In this document: one piece after another, positions 7,201-13,632 of the stretch
Layout: the number at the start of each line of letters is the position of its first letter
Position numbering within the stretch: the first letter of the stretch is position 1
Assembly: GCA_017609695.1 (NCBI GenBank)
Contig: JAFCDM010000004.1
Span: 1 to 14,791 of the forward strand
Source: Candidatus Pacearchaeota archaeon
GTDB lineage: Archaea; Nanobdellota; Nanobdellia; Pacearchaeales; GW2011-AR1
Reading direction: 5' to 3'
DNA length: 14,791 bases
The notes under the pieces: generated by a model
Told to the model about the DNA's origin: nothing
What the model saw: only the letters and a program-made list of their open reading frames with translations
Database searches by the model: none
Program-made: the position numbers and the translations under genes

Positions 7201-9333
7201 GGTTTTCTCACCACAGACTTCACATTTTCTATAAACCGTCTCTCGATTACATTTTTTACAATAATTAAATGGAAAATTAGATTTAACAGAACCAACCTTA
7301 ACTGCTTCATTGACACTCCTTAATCTTCCACCCTCACTTCCAATCGGAAATAAAACACTAGGACTTCCAGTTAATTTTCTAAGCTTAGATTTTTCAGGTC
7401 TACCCATCCTTGCACCAATAAACTCCCCTGCTTTATCTTTAATTTTAAATTTAGAGATTTTATTAATAATCTCTAAAATCATCTCTCCTTCATTAATTTC
7501 CTCTGCTTCCAACTTCTCAGAATATCCTTTAAAATCAAAACTAATATTTAATTCTCCTTTAAAATCTTTATCAAATCCCAAATTTAATAATAAAGCAGAA
7601 GTATTTGTTACATCCAAAACAATATTTTCAATACCAACTTCGTGAACAATTCCTAATAATTCTAAGGCTCTTTTTCCAATCTGAAATCTTTCTTTTTCAG
7701 ATTTGTTGTAAGGAAATAATAATTTTCCCTTATTAATTCTTGAATGTTGAAACCAATCAATAAAACCTAAAAATTGTTTATAATTTATTTGAGTCCAATA
7801 AAAAATATAATCTGGATATAAGGGGATATTATATTTTTCAGAAAATCCTATGGCTTCTTTTAATCCTATATTATAATAATCAATATCCTCATCTATCCTA
7901 TCTTTTGAATCCTTATTTACTTGCTTAACCTCTCCACAAATCCCCTCCTTCTTATCCTTCTTATTTATATTATTAGATTGAATATTACTTACAGCTTCTT
8001 TTAATTCTAACTCCCACCACTCTTCAACATAACCTGGTTTGATTAACATTGCATTTCTATTAATTACATCTCCTAAAGGAAATAAAATATCCCCTAAATA
8101 AATTATTTCTTCTATCTCTTTATAAATTTTTTTACCTTCCTCATAATCTTTTGGTTTCACTACATTTCCATTTACTAATTTAACAATTGGTCCCTCTATA
8201 ACTTCACAAGGAGTTGTAACACATCCTTTAGTTGGCTTTTCAATTTTCAATTGAGTTCCTGTTGCTATAAAATCATCAGTAATAGCCATTGTTGCAGGAT
8301 GGACAGAAACTGCTGAAAATCCTGCAACCCTGCTCCTCCCATATCTAAACCTAAATCCTCTTCCAGGATGCCCAAAAACAGGCCTTCCTGCAACTAAATC
8401 TTTAATATATGTTGGGCTTTCATCTGCTTTTCCTTTTTCTCTTTTTTCATGTAATTTAAGATAATCATCTAACCACTCCCAATCATTAATTTTAAATCCA
8501 TTTTTTTGCAATCCTCTTAAAATCCTAAGTCCTTTTGCAGCTTTTTGAGCTAAACCTTCTCCTAAAATCAAACAAAAACCACCCCTAATAAAATCTGTTT
8601 CAACCCTCTCTAAATTTTTATAATTCAAAACCTCTCTTTTTTCAGTTGGTTCTCCTGCCACTTGGATAGGTAAATTTTCTGCAATAAAATAAGCCTCTTC
8701 TTCAGTGGGCAAATATTGTAAATTAGTAACCCTCTCATGATAATCATATAATTCAGTTACAACCCTTTTACATTCTTTTTCAACAGCATCATATTTTGCA
8801 TACCCAAATAACTGCCTTAAATAATCAATTAAAATTAATGCAACACAACTTGCAGTAGTTCCTGCACTTCTAATTGGGCCTGAAAAAAAAGCCTTAATAT
8901 AAGTTTCTCCTTCTTGAGTTTTCCCTGTTTTAATTCCAGTGTATCCTTCAATAGGAGAACTTACAACCCCTAATGTGATATAAGCAAAACCAGTCCTAAT
9001 CCCTGCATCAATTGCTTCTAATTGATTTTCAAATTTACAAAATTTCTCTTTTGCAATCTCTTCAGCAATTGTAAAACTCACACTAGCATCTAATGCCCCA
9101 TATTGTTTTTCCAATTCCAAAACCCTATTTATCACCTCTTCATTATCTAACTGAGGATAAATAGTAGCAACCAACTTAACAACTTTAGCCGCCATGGTCA
9201 AAGCTAAAGGAACTTCAACATTATCAGAGGGATCTAATCCTTTTTCCCTAGCCTTTTCAGCAATATCATAATTCTTCTGAATTTCTTTGCTTAAGTACTC
9301 AAAATATTCATTTGTATCCATATTTACCACCAT
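4222..9333 (-). CDS. polC: DNA polymerase D large subunit DP2, with an in-frame intein
   Basis: This is the catalytic subunit of the archaeal replicative polymerase PolD, encoding 1703 residues or about 1190 without the intein, normal for DP2. Numbering is from the ATG at 9333; the ATG at 9321 (MDTNEYFEYL) fits family N-termini better and has GGTG six bases upstream. Seen in order: the N-terminal helical and accessory domains, GARMGRPEK (640-648), paired Cys/His zinc sites (C692/695/704/707 and C717/720/729-H732), HAAIRRD at the N-splice junction (936-942), the intein (943-1455), then the catalytic CDGDE (C1456, D1457, D1459). RGGTQDAPLV and the C-terminal zinc knuckle (C1623, C1626, C1639, C1641) follow. 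The last knuckle pair is CPC rather than the usual CPxC. The protein ends QEPIDKWF, a PIP-box matching QxxIxxWF for PCNA binding. Downstream of DP1 in one operon. Function depends on intein removal, because the insertion abuts the active site. Confidence 0.95.
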   Translation of the reverse strand: MVVNMDTNEYFEYLSKEIQKNYDIAEKAREKGLDPSDNVEVPLALTMAAKVVKLVATIYPQLDNEEVINRVLELEKQYGALDASVSFTIAEEIAKEKFCKFENQLEAIDAGIRTGFAYITLGVVSSPIEGYTGIKTGKTQEGETYIKAFFSGPIRSAGTTASCVALILIDYLRQLFGYAKYDAVEKECKRVVTELYDYHERVTNLQYLPTEEEAYFIAENLPIQVAGEPTEKREVLNYKNLERVETDFIRGGFCLILGEGLAQKAAKGLRILRGLQKNGFKINDWEWLDDYLKLHEKREKGKADESPTYIKDLVAGRPVFGHPGRGFRFRYGRSRVAGFSAVSVHPATMAITDDFIATGTQLKIEKPTKGCVTTPCEVIEGPIVKLVNGNVVKPKDYEEGKKIYKEIEEIIYLGDILFPLGDVINRNAMLIKPGYVEEWWELELKEAVSNIQSNNINKKDKKEGICGEVKQVNKDSKDRIDEDIDYYNIGLKEAIGFSEKYNIPLYPDYIFYWTQINYKQFLGFIDWFQHSRINKGKLLFPYNKSEKERFQIGKRALELLGIVHEVGIENIVLDVTNTSALLLNLGFDKDFKGELNISFDFKGYSEKLEAEEINEGEMILEIINKISKFKIKDKAGEFIGARMGRPEKSKLRKLTGSPSVLFPIGSEGGRLRSVNEAVKVGSVKSNFPFNYCKKCNRETVYRKCEVCGEKTIEKNYCSLCRKEINTEKCEIHERGSKSKETRIDIKHYFDKAKEKLGLGKYEVPVLIKGVRGTSSENHTLENLAKGILRAKYHLCVNKDGTIRYDGTELPLTHFKPNEIEVSVEKLKELGYVKDYLGVELKNEEQILELKPHDVILPCNNLSGDESGDEVFMNIANFIDELLVKFYDLPAFYNVKKKEDLVGQLGVCMAPHNCAGVICRIIGFSKVQGLFASPYMHAAIRRDCVYPSTSFVYSNNKEINVGNIGDYVENLIKKGNKISKLDSYGTKKIELGNNEKNIYALGVNPKSKKLVKKKIKYFVKGKPPKKWIKIKTSSGREQIMTPRHKFIYLDDENNFQIKQAKYIKKGDKIALLKNFNLKEKEIISIFLPEFLSENIPLENQKEIRIVSARDFFRKLVENVGKAKIRRLLKLESSFKNLSDWYGLVPINHVKILVDLKLMKWIDLPKSAKMKGIFNTKKWDLNLKVGKDLVKVLGYYAAEGYSRKNKTVSQVCFRIMDKDQKNKLIDSIKKSFGLRPSLGENETKITICNKLVYYLFKYCFKCGENAYMKKVPNLLYNVSEGLVKDYLSAYFDGDGTIIYGSRKFVCFYSVSRELLSGISLLGERFGLFARFYKTKERLPGKKVLERYKELNKPPKKHILQHLVYSGKDFYKIIQILNPVCKRKLNIIRKVDLRSARVRKIKFENKFFLLEKIGDIVVDKVKEIKILKDNKNSYCFEVDWKSQEDKNVLWGEQILNARCDGDEMAVMLLSDVLINFSKKFLPAHRGGTQDAPLVLNGQIRAEEVDDQILDLELVNNYPLDLYLKAEKKLHSSKIEIEMVKQRLAKNEDNFINTGFTHNTFDFNQGAKCSSYKTIPTMKEKVRAQMQLCEKLRSVDTGDVARLIIDRHFMKDLKGNLRKFSQQTFRCTSCNTIYRRPPLNGKCPCGGNIIFTIAYGSIVKYMEHGLELTRNYDVPEYIKQDLILTKRYIESIFGKDNEKQEPIDKWF
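4969..6507 (-). mobile_element. Intein with LAGLIDADG homing endonuclease inside DP2
   Basis: The 513-residue intein (DP2 residues 943-1455) sits between HAAIRRD and CDGDE, a known DP2 intein site. It starts with nucleophile Cys943 (CVYPSTSFVYSNN, block A). Block B is GREQIMTPRHKF with T1040 and H1043. The endonuclease has two dodecapeptides, LVKVLGYYAAEGYS (acidic Glu1197) and YLSAYFDGDGTI (Asp1290), both intact. The late blocks read SYCFEVDW and then NVLWGEQIL. The final residues are N1453-A-R1455, not the expected His-Asn or His-Gln, while the +1 extein Cys1456 is present. It is a selfish element at a conserved catalytic motif. Either splicing uses an unusual end or it is impaired. Confidence 0.92.
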
Positions 9334-9385
9334 ACAAATGAATGCTCAAAAATCTTTGATTTTTATTGTATTGTTTTGTGTTCAT
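9308..9385 (-). CDS. Possible 25-codon upstream ORF (leader peptide) overlapping the DP2 start
   Basis: AAAAGGAGAT stands five bases before an ATG at 9385, the strongest Shine-Dalgarno in the cluster. The frame reads MNTKQYNKNQRFLSIHLYGG then KYGYK and stops with TGA at 9308, past both candidate DP2 starts (9333, 9321), in a different frame. A perfect hairpin AAAAATC-AAA-GATTTTT (9348-9364) lies inside it. It may couple or limit DP2 translation. The peptide resembles nothing I recognise, and it could instead be a decayed older start region. Confidence 0.35.
   Translation of the reverse strand: MNTKQYNKNQRFLSIHLYGGKYGYK
9348..9364 (-). promoter_or_regulatory. Hairpin in the DP2 leader
   Basis: AAAAATC and GATTTTT form a perfect 7-bp stem with a 3-base loop, between the upstream-ORF start and the DP2 start codons. 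It is AT-rich and so only moderately stable, but its place could affect ribosome access to DP2. Confidence 0.3.
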
Positions 9386-9409
9386 TTTATCTCCTTTTAA
9401 ATTTTAACT

Positions 9410-10975
9410 TCATTCAAAATCAAGTATCTTTATCTCCCTTGTTTTTAAATTTAATATTGGAACTTTACAATAATCTGGTTGATTCCCAACTTTTTCTTCA
9501 AAAGCAGTCTGAGATTGCCAGCAAGAATTGCATATAATCAAAATATTATTATACATATCCACATCTGCTTTATGCAAATCTCCAGTTGTAATAATATCTG
9601 GGATATCTTTAATTAACATATAATCCTCTTTTGCATCTGGGATATAAACAAATCCGCCATGAGTCGGAGCCAAATGTCTCCTTAATAACAATTGTTTAAC
9701 AGCCTTTGCAGGGGTAGTCTGAGCATTACTTAATCTTAATTCCTCAATTTCATTAATAATACACGTGATAATTCCTGCGCCATGATACATTAAAACTTTA
9801 ATCCCTTGTTTATCTTCCCCAGCTTCGATTTCAATTAAACTAGGATTAGTCACCAAAAATAAATTATCTATTTTATGCAAAGGTTCTGCAAAATCTTCCC
9901 CAATAGGAGGTTGAGGAATTGCCACCCTAACCCCATCATGTTGCCCTGCGCACTGAAAAATATTAATATGTTTTGGGATTTTATTATAAAAATCAGCTAA
10001 TCGTTCATATTGTTTTTTTATATCTTTAATTTTCAAATCCTTCTCTTGCCCAGGATAAGCCCCAACCCCATCCACAGAATCCCCAACCACAAATAAGTAT
10101 TTAATCTTCTTTAAAATTTCTTTTTGTTTTTCGTCACAATTCTTACCCCCTAACCACCCCACAAATCTTTCTAAACTATCTTCTAAAAAATTCTTAGAAC
10201 CCACATGGAAATCTGAAGTAAATAAGGCATAAACTTCTTCATCAGCCTTATTTTTCTGTTCTAAAAAACAATCTGGATAAAAAAAATCATTACAAAACAA
10301 AAAATCCCTTGAGCCAGAACACTTAAACCCCAAAATATCGTCAAGCAAGATACCTTTAGCTTTCTCAAAAATTTCTTCTTTGTTTTTATTAATCAGTAAT
10401 TTAATTTTCCCAGTTAAATCTTCCACTTCTAAAATAAGATTCTTATTTTTTGTTATTCTTTTATCAGAAACCATACCAATGACAGAAAAATTAAAATTAT
10501 TGCCACTAATCTTATCAATAGAAGTCAATCCATCTAATTCTGTTTTTTGTTGTAAAATTTTCTGTAAAAAATTATATCTATTCCTAAAATTTTTAACAAA
10601 ATCTTTAACCACTATTTTTTTAAGCCCAACTAAAGGTGATGAAAGAATCCTAAAGCCTTTTTGTTTTCTAGCAACTATTTCTTCTTTTTCTTCAATTATT
10701 TCTTTTTTAATTTCTAAAGAAATGGAAACATTAACAAAAAATTTCTCTATAATCCTCTTTTTCTCATTGTCTAAAGTAGAAAATACTGGCTTAATCTTCT
10801 CTATATTCTCATAAACTAAATTTTTAGTAATCATTTTTTGTTGAGAAATAATAGCAATTTTATCAATTATCTCACTAGCTACAGACTCATCTCCCAATTC
10901 TTTTAAAAAATCCACCATATCTTTATCTAAAAGAAATCCTTTTTCTATAAATAATTTAATTATATTATTTTCCAT
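9410..10975 (-). CDS. polB: DNA polymerase D small subunit DP1 (Mre11-like 3'-5' exonuclease subunit)
   Basis: The 521-residue proofreading partner of DP2 has an N-terminal helical region (about 1-100), an OB-fold (about 160-200; FSVIGMVSDKRI, LILEVEDLTGKIKLLI) and a C-terminal calcineurin-like phosphoesterase domain. Phosphoesterase motifs are SDFHVGS (D255, H257), VVGDSVDG (D299), AGQHDGVR (Q345, H346, D347), MYHGAG (H398) and TTGDLHKAD (D466, H468). In the Pyrococcus-type proteins I recall, the third motif is GNHD and the last is GHxH. The Asn-to-Gln and His-to-Asp changes fall on metal-ligand positions and might weaken the exonuclease. The end, CNSCWQSQTAFEEKVG and then a beta strand, is typical of DP1. 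It sits between orc1 (68 bases upstream) and DP2 in one apparent operon. GGAG lies 13 bases before the ATG, rather far for a Shine-Dalgarno. Confidence 0.94.
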   Translation of the reverse strand: MENNIIKLFIEKGFLLDKDMVDFLKELGDESVASEIIDKIAIISQQKMITKNLVYENIEKIKPVFSTLDNEKKRIIEKFFVNVSISLEIKKEIIEEKEEIVARKQKGFRILSSPLVGLKKIVVKDFVKNFRNRYNFLQKILQQKTELDGLTSIDKISGNNFNFSVIGMVSDKRITKNKNLILEVEDLTGKIKLLINKNKEEIFEKAKGILLDDILGFKCSGSRDFLFCNDFFYPDCFLEQKNKADEEVYALFTSDFHVGSKNFLEDSLERFVGWLGGKNCDEKQKEILKKIKYLFVVGDSVDGVGAYPGQEKDLKIKDIKKQYERLADFYNKIPKHINIFQCAGQHDGVRVAIPQPPIGEDFAEPLHKIDNLFLVTNPSLIEIEAGEDKQGIKVLMYHGAGIITCIINEIEELRLSNAQTTPAKAVKQLLLRRHLAPTHGGFVYIPDAKEDYMLIKDIPDIITTGDLHKADVDMYNNILIICNSCWQSQTAFEEKVGNQPDYCKVPILNLKTREIKILDFE

Positions 10976-11043
10976 TTTAATTTATGATCTCCAAAACATA
11001 AAACCAAGACTTCATCAAACTATTAATGTATTATTACAATTAA

Positions 11044-12243
11044 TCACAACCCCAAAGAGTCTATTAAAATTTCCTCACACTTATCTACAAGATTTTGAGG
11101 TATAGATAATTTAATCTCACGGGTTCTACCCTGCCTACCTTTACTAATAACTGTAGCATTAATTAATCCCAACATATCAAATTCCGCCAAAATATCACTA
11201 ACCCTTCTTTGAGTTAAAATATCCACCTTAACTTTTTTACATAAATTTTGATAATAATTATAAATATCACCACTAAAAATAGGGCCTTTATTTTGTTTAA
11301 TCAACTTAAAAATTGAAAAAAGCATTAATTGAAATTGTTTTGGAGCGGTTTCTATTATTGCTAAAATTTTATCTCTTTCAATTTTATTATTAGCATTATC
11401 AATATGTTTTATTTTTATATGTGAGCTAGCTTCTCTTTCTGCAATTTCTGCAGCAACCCTTAATAAATCCAAAGCACGCCTAGCATCTCCATGCTCTCTT
11501 GCAGCAAAAGCCGCACACTTAGCAATAACTCCTTCTGAAACACATTTTGATTTAAAAGCTTCATCCGCCCTCTTTCTCAAAATCTCTTGTAATTGTAATG
11601 CATTATAAGGTGGGAAAACTAATTCTTCTTCTGATAATGAGCTTTTAACCCGAGGATCAATACCCTCTAAGAATCTCACATCATTACTAATCCCAACTAA
11701 ACTTATCTGAATATCACTTAATTCTGAATTTAACCTTGTAAAATTATATAAAAAATTATCTGAAATTTTCTTAACTGCTTGATCTACCTCATCTAAAACC
11801 AAAATAAATAATTTCTCAGGGCTATTTTCAAGAATTTCTAAAAATCTTAAATAAACTTGGTCAGTAGGTAACCCTGTTGCCGGGACACTCCCCCCTAACT
11901 TCTTAATTAACTCTGCTAAAATCCTATATTCTGTATCTGCAACTTTTTTTAATTTACAATTAATATACTCTATCCTTAAAATTTTATTATCTTTTACCCT
12001 TTTCATAAGTTCATTTGTAACATGTTGAACAGATAATGTTTTACCAGTGCCTGTAACCCCATAAATAAATAAATTGCTTGGTTTTTCACCTAATAAACTT
12101 GGAGCTAAAATTGAGGCAATTTGTTCAATTTCTTTTTCCCTATGTGGAATATTTGATGGAGAATAATTTGTTTGAAGAATTTGTTTATTTTTAAATAAAC
12201 TCCTGTCACTCATTGAATCAAAAATTTTATCTAAATCCCCCAT
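11044..12243 (-). CDS. orc1/cdc6: Orc1/Cdc6 replication initiator ATPase
   Basis: The 399-residue origin-recognition protein binds ORB elements, melts the origin and recruits the MCM helicase. AAA+ motifs are complete: Walker A GVTGTGKT (62-69), Walker B LVLDEVD (148-154, D151/E152), the initiator-specific region around NFTRLNSELSD (167-177), sensor 1 VGISND (183-188) and sensor 2 HGDARRALDLL (251-261). The C-terminal winged helix (about 310-390) has the recognition helix TQRRVSDILAEFDMLGL and a basic wing KGRQGRTREIKL. The start at 12243 is supported by AAAGGTGA, with GGTG seven bases before ATG, and a TATA element further upstream, so this message has a short leader. Its 5' side faces the ORB-like repeats, as usual for initiator genes beside their origin. 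DP1 and DP2 follow on the same strand. Confidence 0.96.
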   Translation of the reverse strand: MGDLDKIFDSMSDRSLFKNKQILQTNYSPSNIPHREKEIEQIASILAPSLLGEKPSNLFIYGVTGTGKTLSVQHVTNELMKRVKDNKILRIEYINCKLKKVADTEYRILAELIKKLGGSVPATGLPTDQVYLRFLEILENSPEKLFILVLDEVDQAVKKISDNFLYNFTRLNSELSDIQISLVGISNDVRFLEGIDPRVKSSLSEEELVFPPYNALQLQEILRKRADEAFKSKCVSEGVIAKCAAFAAREHGDARRALDLLRVAAEIAEREASSHIKIKHIDNANNKIERDKILAIIETAPKQFQLMLFSIFKLIKQNKGPIFSGDIYNYYQNLCKKVKVDILTQRRVSDILAEFDMLGLINATVISKGRQGRTREIKLSIPQNLVDKCEEILIDSLGL

Positions 12244-12250
12244 TTTATTT

Positions 12251-12254
12251 CACC
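12251..12254 (-). promoter_or_regulatory. Shine-Dalgarno of orc1
   Basis: GGTG within AAAGGTGA lies seven bases upstream of the ATG at 12243, matching the archaeal anti-Shine-Dalgarno. It fixes the start and shows this gene is translated from a leadered message, unlike several neighbours. Confidence 0.6.
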
Positions 12255-12282
12255 TTTTTAATCTTAAAATCAAATATTTGTT

Positions 12283-12297
12283 TTTTATAAATATATA
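12283..12297 (-). promoter_or_regulatory. TATA box of the orc1-DP1-DP2 operon
   Basis: TATATATTTATAAAA on the minus strand lies about 40-54 bases upstream of the orc1 ATG. Transcription would start around 12264, giving a leader of about 20 bases that contains the GGTG ribosome site. The first ORB-like element lies only about 15 bases further upstream, so initiator binding could repress its own operon. Confidence 0.45.
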
Positions 12298-12312
12298 GTT
12301 ATTATAAAACAA

Positions 12313-12336
12313 CCTTACCCCTTTCTTCTTATGGAA
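12313..12336 (-). repeat. ORB-like element 1
   Basis: On the minus strand it reads TTCCATAAGAAG then AAAGGGGTAAGG. It shares the TCCATAAGAA core and the following G-run with element 2, and the flank TTATAAAACAA is also repeated there. It points toward orc1. The general layout matches the archaeal ORB (TCCAxxxGAAAC, then AAAG and a G string). Confidence 0.6.
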
Positions 12337-12374
12337 AAATTAAAATAAATTTAAAAACCCCTCGAAATAAATAA

Positions 12375-12400
12375 AAACTAATTTTATAAACTAATTTTAT
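12375..12400. repeat. Tandem 13-base duplication in the origin region
   Basis: AAACTAATTTTAT occurs twice without a gap (12375-12387 and 12388-12400), immediately beside ORB-like element 2. It could be an AT-rich unwinding or spacing repeat, or simple slippage. Confidence 0.6.
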
Positions 12401-12408
12401 AAAACAAA

Positions 12409-12435
12409 ACCCCCACACCCCTTTTTCTTATGGAG
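12409..12435 (-). repeat. ORB-like element 2
   Basis: On the minus strand it reads CTCCATAAGAAAAAGGGG then TGTGGGGGT. It matches element 3 at 19 of 27 positions without gaps and element 1 over its core, in the same orientation as element 1 and about 96 bases from it. Confidence 0.65.
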
Positions 12436-12635
12436 AAATTAAATCAAACCCCTTAAAAACCATAAACAAAACAATGACCTTGAAATTACAACCAAAAATC
12501 AGGATTTTTTATTAAAAATATTTAAAAATCATAATAAAATTTCTCAAAAAATTAGAAATATTTAAAAAATTAACTAAAAAACAAAATCCATCCAAAATTT
12601 CAATAAAAAAGATATATCGAATACAAAATGGATTA

Positions 12636-12720
12636 TACTACTATAATATATATAATATATAATATAAATCTTTATAAATAAAAATAAAAAAAGAAAATAC
12701 CATAAATCATTTATAAATAC
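12636..12720. other. A/T-only stretch, candidate duplex-unwinding element
   Basis: Alternating TATAATATATATAATATAT sequence followed by A-rich runs lies between ORB-like elements 2 and 3, right next to element 3. It has only a few G or C bases over about 85 bases, the low-stability zone expected where an origin opens. Confidence 0.5.
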
Positions 12721-12747
12721 TTCCATACGAAACCAAAGGGTGGGGGT
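12721..12747 (+). repeat. ORB-like element 3 (inverted relative to 1 and 2)
   Basis: On the plus strand it reads TTCCATACGAAACC then AAAGGGTGGGGGT. TTCCA, GAAAC, AAAGGG and the G-string match the archaeal ORB layout closely, better than the other two elements. It faces away from them across the A/T stretch. Confidence 0.7.
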
Positions 12748-12805
12748 ATAACTCCCTCTAAAAAAGATCTTAAAATTAAAAGAAGAAGATAGTATCCTTA
12801 AATCA

Positions 12806-12820
12806 CAGAAAACTTTATAA
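12806..12820 (+). promoter_or_regulatory. BRE/TATA promoter of the PRC-barrel gene
   Basis: CAGAAAA is followed by CTTTATAA, centred about 26 bases upstream of the ATG at 12843. Transcription would start at the ATG (leaderless). No Shine-Dalgarno is present. Confidence 0.6.
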
Positions 12821-12842
12821 AGATTTTACTTATATTTAAGGT

Positions 12843-13103
12843 ATGAGTATTGATAAAAAACCCCATAAAGAAATATTAGGGCACCCAATTGTAACAAAAG
12901 AAGGTAAAAAATTAGGAATTGCTAAAGATATAACCTTTGAAACCCGAACAGGAGAACTAATTAATATTGTTTTAAAAGATTCAACTATTTATGCAAAACA
13001 ACTTGATTTAGAAAAATCAAAAGAAGGTGAAGTCCTTATTTCTTATAATGCTATTATTGCAATAGGAGATTTTATAGTTGTTTCTGAAGAAGATTTAATT
13101 TAA
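12843..13103 (+). CDS. Single-domain PRC-barrel protein
   Basis: The 86-residue protein is one PRC-barrel: HPIVTKEGKKLGIAKDITFE (15-34), then TRTGELINIVLKD, a loop with YAKQLDL, and VLISYNAIIAIGDFIVVSEE (63-82). The acidic/hydrophobic end and the GKKLGIAKD turn are typical of short archaeal PRC-barrel proteins. In haloarchaea related small proteins (CdpB) join the SepF-FtsZ division complex. Whether this one does is an inference. It is divergent from orc1 across the predicted origin. The promoter spacing supports the ATG at 12843 as start and a leaderless message. No membrane segment is visible, so it is probably cytosolic. Confidence 0.82.
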   Translation: MSIDKKPHKEILGHPIVTKEGKKLGIAKDITFETRTGELINIVLKDSTIYAKQLDLEKSKEGEVLISYNAIIAIGDFIVVSEEDLI

Positions 13104-13162
13104 GATGTTAAAACCTTTGTTTTAAAACAAAAAAATCTTAAAAACAAACTAATTTACTATCA

Positions 13163-13176
13163 AAATCTTTAAAAAC
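13163..13176 (+). promoter_or_regulatory. TATA-like promoter of the gene at 13197
   Basis: CTTTAAAAAC preceded by an A-rich segment is centred about 26 bases upstream of the ATG at 13197, the same leaderless spacing as the other plus-strand genes here. The 93-base gap after the PRC-barrel gene supports a separate promoter. Confidence 0.45.
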
Positions 13177-13196
13177 CCCAAATTATATCATAATCT

Positions 13197-13604
13197 ATGA
13201 AAATTATTGGGTTTAATTTAATAAAAATTTCTGTTGAAAGAAAAGAAGAAATCAAAGGAAAATTAGAGCTTAAACAAAATATTGATATTAGTAATGTTTC
13301 AAAAGAAAAATTACCATTTTCTGATGATGAAGTAATTAAAATCGCTTTTAAATTTTTAGTTGATTATGAACCAGATTTTGCAAAATTAATATTAGAGGGT
13401 TATGTAATTATTTTACCTGAAAAAAATGAAGCTAAAAATTTATTAAAATCCTGGAAAGATAAAAAAATTCCAGAAGAATTAAGAGTAGGGTTATTTAATT
13501 TTATAATGAGTAAATGTAATATCAAAGCATTAAATTTAGAAGATGAATTAAATTTACCATTACATATCCCAATGCCAAGGATTAATCCCCAACAATCTAA
13601 TTAA
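13197..13604 (+). CDS. Conserved small protein, possibly SecB-like fold
   Basis: I do not recognise a named family with certainty. The 135-residue protein starts MKIIGFNLIKISVERKEEI, alternates short beta strands (IKIAFKFLVDYEPDFAKLIL, 47-66; GYVIILPE) and ends with a helix (PEELRVGLFNFIMSKCNIKA, 92-111) and a Pro-rich tail (LPLHIPMPRINPQQ). Two strand-rich halves with the FxVDYEPD-type segment followed by an IxxEGxV-like strand, and a closing long helix, resemble SecB-like proteins, which hold unfolded or antitoxin clients. This is a pattern-level guess. No signal peptide, membrane segment or metal motif is visible. It follows the PRC-barrel gene on the same strand with its own probable promoter, and converges with the surface-protein gene 28 bases away. 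Confidence 0.6.
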   Translation: MKIIGFNLIKISVERKEEIKGKLELKQNIDISNVSKEKLPFSDDEVIKIAFKFLVDYEPDFAKLILEGYVIILPEKNEAKNLLKSWKDKKIPEELRVGLFNFIMSKCNIKALNLEDELNLPLHIPMPRINPQQSN

Positions 13605-13632
13605 TCTTTAAAACAATTTTTAAATAATCTAC

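Larger units (their letters stand above)
12244..12842. other. oriC: Predicted chromosomal replication origin (oriC)
   Basis: This 599-base, very AT-rich gap between divergent genes has no plausible coding frame. Seen in it: three ORB-like elements (12313-12336 and 12409-12435 on minus, 12721-12747 on plus) pointing in opposite directions around a central A/T tract, a 13-base tandem duplication (12375-12400), and two copies of AAATATTTAAAAA (12516 and 12556). The near-pure A/T stretch at about 12636-12720 could be the unwinding element. Archaeal origins typically lie next to orc1/cdc6 and have inverted ORBs flanking such a stretch. The call is an inference from sequence and location. Confidence 0.75.

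Noticed and set aside
7065..7645. Open frames within DP2 on both strands (7065-7316 minus, 7310-7645 plus)
   Set aside because: They overlap conserved DP2 zinc-finger and core sequence in another frame; their composition reflects the shadowed gene.
10380..10814. Plus-strand 144-codon frame opposite DP1
   Set aside because: Antisense of the conserved DP1 OB-fold region, Leu/Ile/Phe/Ser-rich, with no recognisable motif.
10978..11016. Twelve-codon frame (MKSWFYVLEIIN) ending just before the DP1 ATG
   Set aside because: No ribosome site precedes it and such short frames are expected by chance; unlike the DP2 upstream frame it has no supporting signal.
12494..12509. AAAAATC/GATTTTT recurring at 4183, 9348 and 12494 as a dispersed element
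   Set aside because: The word is low-complexity and the loops differ (7, 3 and 2 bases); chance is likely at this base composition.
13108..13125. TTAAAAC-CTTT-GTTTTAA hairpin after the PRC-barrel gene, as a terminator
   Set aside because: The stem is almost all A/T and is followed by A-rich, not T-rich, sequence on the coding strand, so termination is not supported.
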